Of a DNA stretch of 64,000 bases, positions 56,270 through 64,000 are shown one piece after another. Below the pieces are notes generated by a model. The model was given only the letters and a program-made list of their open reading frames with translations, was not told where the DNA came from and searched no databases. The stretch comes from Kingdonia uniflora (Eukaryota > Streptophyta > Magnoliopsida > Ranunculales > Circaeasteraceae), in the NCBI GenBank assembly GCA_014058105.1, contig JACGCM010001798.1, positions 1,550,001-1,614,000 on the forward strand. Direction: 5' to 3'. Positions within the stretch are counted from its first letter, which is position 1. Each line of letters begins with the position of its first letter. The position numbers and the translations under genes are program-made.

Positions 56270-57720
56270 CCAAGTGTGAAAGTCACGGAGTACGTCAAAA
56301 TCAATGGAGACAAACAGGGTACCTACATTGGGACTCTATCACCCACAACAGAGCGAAATACTCTTATTCAGTTTCTAAAAGACAACAGTAACGTCTTTGT
56401 ATGGACATTTTATGAAATGCCAGGCATTAATTCAAATTTGGCTTGCTACAAGCTTAGCTTAAAAGATAAGGCTGAGGCAGTCAAACAAAAATAGAGAACA
56501 TTAACACCAAGGCTACAAGAAGTCAATAAAGAGATTGATAAAATCATTGAAGTTAGTTTTATTCGAAAAGCCAATTACCCCGAATGGATCTCGACCATCG
56601 TAGCAGTCCCATAAAAAAATGGCAAGATCAGAGTATGCGTGGATTTTATAGATTTGAATAAACATACTCTAAAAGATAGTTTTCCCCTTCCTATCATCAA
56701 CCATCTGCTCAATACCACTGCGGGACACGAACTCTTATCCATGATGGACGCAGCATTAGGGTATAATCGGATACCCCTTCTGCTCGAAGATCAAGAAAAA
56801 ATAGTTTTCATCACAGAACATGGATTTTACTACTACAAAGTCATGCCTTTCGGCCTCAAGAATGTGGGAGCCACTCACCAAAGACTGATGACTCAGATGT
56901 TCAAAGACCATCTAAGAAAAACGATGAAATTTTATATTGATGATATGCTGTGTAAAAGTCTCAAAAAAGAAAACCATCTCGCAGATTTGTACACGACCTT
57001 TAAAATTATTCAGTCATACAAAATGAAACTAAATCCTGACAAATGCCAATTCAGAGTCCAATCAGGCATATTCTTGGGACATTTTATTAGCAAACGAGGT
57101 ATCGAGGCTGACCCAGATCGTATCCATACTTTATTATCCATGCCTTCCCCAAAGAAAAATATAGACGTACAAAAGATAGTCGGCAAAATAGTAACAATAA
57201 ATTGTTTTATTTTTAAGTCTTCAGATTGGCTATTCGACCTTCTACGAGAAGGGACGAAGAAAGAAAAAACTCAAAAAGATCCCAAGATTGAGTGGACCAC
57301 AAAATGTGAAGCAGCATTTCAGGAACTGAAATGTTACTTGGGGAAACCACCCATAATGAGTACGTCACGGAAGGAGAAGAGCTCACGGTATACCTTGCAG
57401 TTGTTGATAACTCGCTTAGCTCTGTTCTCATCCGACTTGACGAGAAGACGGAAAAACCCATCTACTTCATCAGTAAGACTCTTACTCCGGCAAAAACACG
57501 GTACACTAAGATTGAAAAACTGCTCCTCACTCTTGTCTATACATCGCAAAAGTTAAAGCAATTTTTCCAAGCTCATTCAGTTCGATTAATGACAAATTAC
57601 CCCATGCGCAAAGTTCTATATTTCCAAACAAGAGAAATTCAGACGAGTTCAGCAAAGGTCGCTTACTCTTGGTGAATACGACATACATTTTAAACTCGAC
57701 ACTCTGAAAAAACACAAACA
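56270..57720 (+). pseudogene. Reverse transcriptase and RNase H of plus-strand Tat element
   Basis: RT reads VDFIDLNKHTLKDSFPLPII, GHELLSMMDAALGYNRIPLL, EDQEKIVFITEHGFYYYKVM, GLKNVGATHQRLMTQMFKDH and an intact YIDDMLCKS box (about 56935-56960), then LNPDKCQFRVQSGIFLGHFI. RNase H continues at 57331 in another frame: EELTVYLAVVDNSLSSVLIR, KPIYFISKTLTPAKTRYTKI and LLTLVYTSQKLKQFFQ. Single stops (56492, 56612) and a shift near 57330 inactivate it. This is the best-kept RT of the window's Tat elements. Confidence 0.85.
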
Positions 57721-57829
57721 ATAGCAAATTTCTTCATAGATTTTCCAGTAGACGACCCTGATTGGGAAGAGGATAGTACCGACATAAACGACGAGCATCT
57801 AAAAAAAAGACTGATTGGATATCCAAAAA

Positions 57830-58120
57830 AGGTTGACACCTTTTAACTGACGGTTCTACCAAACCAGCTGGGTTAGGCATCGGGATAGTTCTTATCATAC
57901 CTTCTAATGATCGAATTGAGAAATCAATTTAACTCAACTTCGAAGCTACCAACAACAAAACAGAATACGAGGCACTAATCCACTGACTGGATATGGCACT
58001 AGAGATTGGTGTGCCCAAATTATCTATTTACGCAGATTCTTTATTGATCGTGAACCATTATACAGACAAATATCAGAAAAACAGAAAGATGATAGATTAC
58101 GCAGCAGCAGTACCCGATAT
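57830..58120 (+). pseudogene. Second (archaeal-type) RNase H of plus-strand Tat element, interrupted
   Basis: The frame reads FLTDGSTKPAGLGIGIVLII, ATNNKTEYEALI and VPKLSIYADSLLIVNHYTDK, with Asp, Glu and Asp of an RNase H active site. A second RNase H downstream of the usual one is a known mark of plant Tat elements. The sequence stops at 58120, where an LTR starting TGTAGTAGCA is inserted, and the preceding five bases, GATAT, are the predicted target duplication. Confidence 0.8.
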
Positions 58121-58921
58121 TGTAGTAGCATACTCTCAGCCTTCTAGCTCCAATCGAATACTCGAAGGCTACATCAAAGCCTACCTAAAGATCTGAAGAC
58201 CAGTAAGACGATAACTGTGTTTATGAAGCCTTCCGAGACTAATCGAACCCTCGAAGGAACCATCGAAGCCAACTACTCTAGTCGAAGATAGATGTGCAGT
58301 GCATGAACTCTGCATAAGTGCCAGAAACACTTCGACCATGGTCGTACATGGTCGAAGGCGGATACGTCAAACAGCCAGATCACCATATAAAATAGAGAAA
58401 CAAGCCGTTCGACAACTACAGTGCCAGATCCTGCAACTGCAGTGTCAGGTCCAACAACTATAGTGTCAGAAACAACAACTACGATGTCAGAATTGATAGC
58501 TATAGTATCAGAACCGACTCCGGGTATAAGTCAGTTATCCCCAGAGGATATGCATGTAACTTGACCCCCCATGGTGACTCATCCATTTCTATATTCTATA
58601 AATAGGAGGGAGGATGCACTAAGAGGGGGTTAGAAAAACTTTCCCGCAAAGCCTTAGCAGATTACCTTCGAATTCCCTATAACTACCCATAGTTCAAACC
58701 TTCGACTACCTTCGATATATAACAATTCTCTTAAAAATCCTTGCTAGAAGTCGTGGATCATCCCATTCTAGGACTCCATGCAAGTGTGTTAGTATATTAG
58801 TGTCGTTTACTATTATATTAGATACTTGCAAACCCCTAAATGAGGATAATCCAGTGGTATAAGAGCTAGTTTCCCCTCTACGAAACTTGGCCCCTACATT
58901 TGGCGTTATCTGTGTTATCCC
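58121..58921 (+). mobile_element. 5' LTR and primer site of a Tat element nested in the previous one
   Basis: The LTR is 58121-58898 (TGTAGTAG..CCCCTACA), with TTTGGCGTTATCTGTG directly after. A TATA-like TCTATAAATAGGAGG lies at 58595-58609. An array of about 28 bp units containing CAACTGCAGTGTCAG/CAACTATAGTGTCAG spans about 58415-58525 (four to five units), and a second looser repeat with CGAAGG words lies at 58140-58290. The copy runs to the window edge, and no 3' LTR is visible. Confidence 0.82.
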
Positions 58922-58983
58922 ACCCTACCAAACTCCCCTGTCTTTTTTCTCTTTCCCTATTCTACTCCTACAAGCCACCTTCA

Positions 58984-60220
58984 ATGGCCCCCACCCTCCG
59001 CTCTACTTCTGCCCTTGTCGGCAACTCCATCGGCGGAGTGGCCGCTCAGCTCACCCTCTTTACCCAATAATTTGCTCAAGCTGAGGAGCGACACCGCAAT
59101 CAGTTACGCCTTGAGCGTGAAGAATATCACCTAGAGTTTGAGGCTGAACGGCAGCGCCGTTTAGATGATGCAGACAGACAATATCGTACCCTCGACGATT
59201 TACACAATACAGTTCGCGAGTTGATACAACTTCAAACTCAAGACACCCCTCCGCCCTCTCGAGCACCTGCCCCGTCGCGTGTTTCTGCCCGCGCCCGGCT
59301 TGGGCCCCAGCCGGATATTAGAGTACCCCCGGTCCATCTTGGCGTCGAGGGTACTCCCCCCACCATTTTACCTACCGGATCGATCCACCTTGGTGTACAC
59401 CCCACGAAGGATTCTTCCAACTCTACTCTTCGAACTACCCGATACCCCAAACGCCGCCCGGCGCAAAAATGTCTCGAGGAGTGTAGTGCTGAATAAAGAA
59501 TTTGTGTAAACAAATATCAGGAACATTCAGCCTTATCTTTTTCAACCGCCGCCTTCTCCCCTCATCCTGCCTATCTTACACAGCAAGAACTCGACAATAA
59601 AATCCACACCGCTATCCGCATCAGTGCGAGCCTCACACCAAACTCTTGGAGTCGGTTAAATAACCCCTTCTACCTCAAACTCCTCGCTATCGAGGTACCT
59701 CCAAATTTCTACATCCCTAAAATCAACAAATACTGCAATACCGACCCTCAATCCTACATCCTCAAATTCTAAAATGCCTTAAGCCTTTACTCCATGGCTA
59801 ACCACCTGTTGTGTCTATTGTTTCCCACCAGCTTCATAGACAACCCTCTCAAATGGTACCATAGCCTTCCCAATGGTTCCATCCAAAGGTTCAAACAACT
59901 TTCGATACTTTTCATCACCTAGTTTGCCTTCAACAAGGACTGCGAGGTCCGGGTTGATGCCCTCTTCAACTTCCGCAAATCTCCCAACGAAACCCTTAAA
60001 GCTTTCACCAGGTAGTTTCTCAATGAGTCGCACAAAGTTGAGAACCTCAACTGCGCGAACGTCGTTCTGGCGTACTCTGACGCTCTCCCAGATAATAATC
60101 GTGTAAATGAGTATATTGTGCTTCATAAACCATGAACCCTCGAGAAGATATTATCCAAAGTTAATGGGTACATCGACCTCGAACGCCTCTGCGAGTCAAA
60201 TCGCCAGGGGTAAGCTTTGA
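58984..60220 (+). pseudogene. Gag of the nested Tat element
   Basis: One long frame with stops begins MAPTLRSTSALVGNSIGGVA, then a charged coiled-coil-like stretch (RNQLRLEREEYHLEFEAERQ), the SRVSARARLGPQ module and Pro-rich sequence (59279-59460). After a stop the capsid core continues: DPQSYILKF, SMANHLLCLLFPTSFIDNPL, KWYHSLPNGSIQRFKQL, then YSDALPDNNRVNEYIV and KILSKVNGYIDLERLCES. At least five stops replace Gln or Trp codons. Sequence is more GC-rich than in its host element. Confidence 0.8.
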
Positions 60221-60249
60221 CCACCAATCAGAACAAACCTCGACAACCT

Positions 60250-61160
60250 TCTACACCCATGGTCGTTCCCATCTCACAGGAGACTGAGAGCCGCAAACGC
60301 CCACACTCTGATGATACTCCTACTGAGGCTCGTAAAAAGTGACCCAAGCCAGGCCTCCCCAAGCTTACTGCTCCTATCAGTACCCTTCTCCAATAAATTC
60401 AGGCCAACCCTATATGGCGTACCCCCTACCCCATCGAGGTCAAAGAAGGCAAACCTTACTGCTATAATCATAAATGTAACTGCCACCACACCAATAAATG
60501 GTACGCTCCACAGCGCTCTCTCGAAATAATTCTTAAGGTGGGTCATCTACATCAATATGTTGCTGACCTCCCCAACTACCTCGACGGATCGTACCTTAAG
60601 CCTCAACTCGTCCCAGTTGCCGACCCAGTCAAGATACACATTTTCCAACTTCATCTCATCGAAGTCAACAATATCAACAGTGGTCGTACTAAAAGCAAGC
60701 GCAAGCGTGTCGAAGAATGTTGCAAGCTTACCTCGACCCGTGGGTATCTCCTTTATCGACTGCGATACTTCCCACGTTCACTTTCCCCACTCTGATATCT
60801 TGGTCATTATGATCAAGGTCGAGCACCTCATCCTTCATACCATGCTCATCGTGCAGCTGACGTACTGTTCCACCAAACTGTTTGAGCCATGCCAAAAACC
60901 GACCTCATCACCCTGGCTAATGTCGAACTCAAAGGCTTCAATGGCGCCACCGAAGTCGTTATCGGTCATATTGGCCTCCCTATCACTACAGGGCTAGTTA
61001 TACTCTAAACCATCTTTCTCGTCATCGATAAGAAATCTGAGTATCTAGGCATCCTTGGGCACGACTAGCTCCATGCCATGAGAGCCATACCTTCGAGTTA
61101 CCACCAACCACAACATTTTTCTACCCCTTGTGGTACGTAGAACATGAAAGGCTCTCAACA
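60250..61160 (+). pseudogene. Protease region of the nested Tat element
   Basis: Pieces in different frames read YCYNHKCNCHHTNKWYAPQ (about 60460), GISFIDCDTSHVHFPHSDIL (60740-60800), IKVEHLILHTMLIV, and later GHIGLPITTGLVIL and YLGILGHD. These follow the pre-protease and protease order of the element at 53455. The active site expected after HTMLIV (VDTGSS there) is not readable, so the domain is dead. Confidence 0.65.
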
Positions 61161-61399
61161 CCTTGCCCGCTCATGTGAGCACCCGGAGATTGATCAAACC
61201 CGAAAACTTATCAAACAACCATTGCAATCAATGTATTTCTTTATCCCCATACCTTTGATGTCGGCTACCACACCCATCGAACCCACTGTCTATATCGAAC
61301 TTGACGGTCCTGGTCGAGGTACGTTTATTGGTACTTTTCAACATGAGGCTGAAAGCCTTGAACTCACTGACTTCCTTCGAACAAATAAAGATGTCTTCG

Positions 61400-62310
61400 C
61401 CTAGACATTCCATGAGATACCCGGTATTGACCCCACTTTAGTGTGTTATCGACTCAATCTCATCTCTCACTCTACAGTAGTGAAGCAAAAGAAGCGTATG
61501 TTGGCCCCACGGCTTCGAAAAGTTGTAAACCTCAAAGTCGACAAACTCCTAATAGCAGGTTTCATCATAGAAGTCAAATACGCTGACTGGATCTCCAACA
61601 TTGTTGTTGTCCCTAAGAAGAACGACAAGATCAGAATCTGCGTTGACTTCACAAACCTCAAAAAACACATACCGAAGGACATATATCCTCTCCCAATCAT
61701 TTCAGTACTTCTGGATGCCACAGCTGACCATATGCGACTATTGATAATGGACGTGGCTTCGGGTTACAATCAGGAACCCCTCCTCCCCGAGGACCAACTT
61801 AAAACTTTGTTTATTACTGAACAAGGTCTTTACTGCATTAACGTCATGCCCTTCGGCCTTAAAAATATGGGTGCCACTTACCAACGTCTTGTTACCACCA
61901 TGTTTAAACCTTTGCTTGGCAAGTCGATTGAAGTCTATATTGACGGCATGTTATGCAAAAGTCTCCAAAAATAGACCCATATCCAGGACCTCACCGAGGT
62001 ATTTGCCATACTTCGTACTTATAACATGAAACTTAACCCAGACAAGTGTCAGTTTGGTGTTTCATCTGGAAAGTTCTTGGGCCACCTCATCAACAAATGG
62101 GGCATCGAGATTGACCCCACTCATATCCGAGCCAACATCGATATGCCTTCCCCTCAAACAAAAAAAGATGCCCAAAAGGTTGCTAGCAAGATAGCCATCC
62201 TCAACCATTTTATATCCAAATTCTCTGACCATTGTATTTGGCTTTTCTCCCTCTTACGCGACCAAGGCGTCCACAAGGCCAAAAAGAGAAATAACCCCTA
62301 AATCAATTAG
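61400..62310 (+). pseudogene. Reverse transcriptase of the nested Tat element
   Basis: The frame 61441-61974 has YADWISNIVVVPKKNDKIRI, CVDFTNLKKHIPKDIYPLPI, ITEQGLYCINVMPFGLKNMG and ATYQRLVTTMFKPLLGKSIE. The catalytic box reads YIDGMLCKS instead of YIDD (about 61936-61960), losing the second Asp. After one stop (61972-61974) it continues at 62026 with MKLNPDKCQFGVSSGKFLGH and IDMPSPQTKKDAQKVASKIA. The Asp loss alone would abolish activity. Confidence 0.85.
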
Positions 62311-62830
62311 ACACCCGATTGCGAACAGGCTTTCCTCAAACTTAAAACATACATTGGTCAACCACCCATCATCAGTATCCCCATCGAAGGTGAAATATTT
62401 TCCTTATACCTTGCTGTTAACGCCATTTCCATTAGTTCGGTCCTTATTCGACTCGAATTCAACATCGAGAAACCGTATACTTTATCAGCAAAACTCAGAC
62501 ATTTGCAGAGGCGCGATGCACAAAGCTCAAGCGATTACTCCTCACCCTCGTTTACACTGCTCAAAAACTCAAACCATAATTTATAGCTCATCCTATACGT
62601 GTTATCACCAATTACCCCCTTCGAGAGATACTCGGCAAGAAGGAAAAATTCAGACGGGTACAACAGTGGTTTGTTTATCTTGGTGAACACGACATCACAT
62701 TTGAGAAACAAATATCTCAAAAAGGCCAAGCAATTACGGATTTCCTTGCCGACTTCCCGGTCGAAGACATCGATTGGGAAGAACACAAAGATGATCTACC
62801 AGAAGACCAACCCGAACAGAACGACCCTTG
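62311..62830 (+). pseudogene. RNase H of the nested Tat element
   Basis: Broken frames read IGQPPIISIPIEGEIFSLYL, then AVNAISISSVLIRLEFNIEK (62400-62475). A frameshift follows and then KQISQKGQAITDFLADFPVE (about 62705-62765). This is the regular Ty3/gypsy RNase H and the linker to the second one. It is non-functional. Confidence 0.7.
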
Positions 62831-62839
62831 GAACCTTAA

Positions 62840-63260
62840 CACATGTTGGTGTCTCTTTACAGATGGATCCGCCGGACCTAACGATTCGAGGATTGGTGTT
62901 GTTCTGGTCACCCTCACCAATGATAGAATTAAAAAGGCCATCAAGTTAAACTTCGAATGCTCTAACAACGAGGCTGAGTATGAAGCCTTGATACATGGCC
63001 TTGATCTCGCACTCCAACTTGGTGTTCCTAAACTTGCAGTATTTATAGATTCTTAACTTGTTCAGAGGTAGTACACCGGTAAAAATTAGTCCAATGGTCG
63101 CATGGCTGAGTATACTGCTCTCATCTGCCAGCGCATGAATCATTTTCCTGAAAAAATCTTCTATTACTCATTACCCTCAAGGCGAAAATAGACATGTTGA
63201 TGCCCTCGCCTAGATAGCAGTCATGTTAGGCTAGTCTGAATCTCGAATACTTAATCTCAA
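62840..63260 (+). pseudogene. Second (archaeal-type) RNase H of the nested Tat element
   Basis: It reads CWCLFTDGSAGPNDSRIGVV, LNFECSNNEAEYEALIHGLD and LGVPKLAVFIDS before a stop, with the Asp-Glu-Asp triad of an RNase H. Further pieces to 63230 include a degraded end (YPQGENRHVDALA). It is the counterpart of 57830-58120 in the host element. Confidence 0.78.
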
Positions 63261-63499
63261 AGTGCTCGAACGCCCCAAGTATAGACCAGATGGAAGTCAA
63301 TACCATCAATACTAGGGGCGAGAGTCTCGATCCAGATGAGTGGAGAATATAATTTCTTGCTTACTTCAACAGTTCTACCCTCCTAGATGATCCCAAAGAC
63401 AAACGGTCGTTACTGGAAAATTATAACAGATACACCATCCTCAAAAAGAGAGTTACATCGCAAACCCTCAAACGGCATCCACCTCTGATGCATATCTCA

Positions 63500-64000
63500 A
63501 AACAAAGCCACTACCATTCTTGCCAAACTCCACGAAGGTACCTGCGGTGCTCACACTGCAAGTCGATCTATGGCCCTTCGTGCCGTATCCCAGGGTTTAT
63601 TCTGGCCTAATATGAAGAAACAAACTGAAGAATTTTCCAAACATTGTGACAAATGCCAACGTCACGCCCATGACATTTATAACCCTTTACAAGACCTCCA
63701 TTGCAGCCAAGTCTCTTGGCCATTCAAGAGATGGGCCATCGATCTTGTGGGTCCTTTTTGCAAAGCATCAGGAAGTCGAGAAAATATCCTTGTGGCAATA
63801 GATTACTTTACTAAATGGGTGGAAGCCGTGCCTTTGTGTTGAGCCAGAGAAGAAAAATTCATCAAGTTTTTATGGGAGAATATCATTACGCGCTTCGGCT
63901 GCCCTCACATAATACGATATGACAATGATCCACAATTTGTTGGGAACAAAGTTCATAATTTCCTCAAGAAGCACAACATCATCCTCTCCCTCTCAATACC
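63500..64000 (+). pseudogene. Integrase of the nested Tat element, cut by window edge
   Basis: The zinc-binding module reads LHEGTCGAHTASRSM, then LFWPNMKKQTEEFSKHCDKC and QRHAHD. The catalytic core begins with WAIDLVGPFCKASGSRENIL, VAIDYFTKWVEAVPL and, after a stop at 63839-63841, FLWENIITRFGCPHIIRYDN (about 63865-63920). The stop replaces a residue in an otherwise well-kept frame. The third catalytic residue lies to the right of the window. Confidence 0.82.

Noticed and set aside
59221..59513. Overlapping Pro/Arg-rich frames on both strands
   Set aside because: Only the plus-strand frame continues the gag order of the Tat element. The minus frame is a GC-driven shadow.

Overview
The window is nuclear DNA of a flowering plant, most likely a eudicot. 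The evidence is three plant genes with GT-AG introns or plant-only architecture (CELLULOSE SYNTHASE INTERACTIVE 1-like, a PLS-class PPR protein and an ABCI20-like ATPase), set in plant LTR retrotransposons of the Ty3/gypsy Tat, Athila-like and chromovirus types, plus LINE relics. The species cannot be named from the sequence. No bacterial, organellar, rRNA, tRNA or CRISPR features were recognised.

Layout. 1-699: 5' end of a minus-strand Tat element that continues off the left edge. 700-6327: a dead, 5'-truncated plus-strand chromovirus with a LINE fragment inside its reverse transcriptase. 6990-18378: a minus-strand Tat element split by a 6.9 kb coding-poor Athila-like element (7424-14357) flanked by the target duplication GGCAT. 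18379-23723: gene-free DNA with a palindromic foldback array, a long-TIR MITE-like element and two tandem copies of a repeat family carrying GTTCGAAC palindromes. 23724-29504: a nearly complete minus-strand chromovirus-like element with both LTRs. 30282-52899: the gene island, holding CSI1-like (minus, 7 coding exons, 2148 codons), a third copy of the palindrome repeat family, a GC-rich solo LTR, a PPR gene (minus) and an ABCI20-like gene (plus). The last two are divergent and share a 591 bp spacer. 53455-64000: a plus-strand Tat element interrupted in its second RNase H by another plus-strand Tat element that runs off the right edge.

Function. CSI1-like would link cellulose synthase complexes to cortical microtubules. 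The PPR protein would act on organellar RNA. The ABCI20-like ATPase is a soluble ABC domain of the ER-associated ABCI19/20/21 group. They share no pathway. The retroelements are mostly inactive: stop codons and frameshifts are common, and several have lost reverse transcriptase catalytic aspartates.

The most unusual signal is a core palindrome GTTCGAAC, repeated about five times per element copy. Its arms differ between copies but stay complementary (TC..GA, AT..AT, CT..AG). The same motif occurs in the LTRs of the 23724-29504 element. No new multi-gene system was found.
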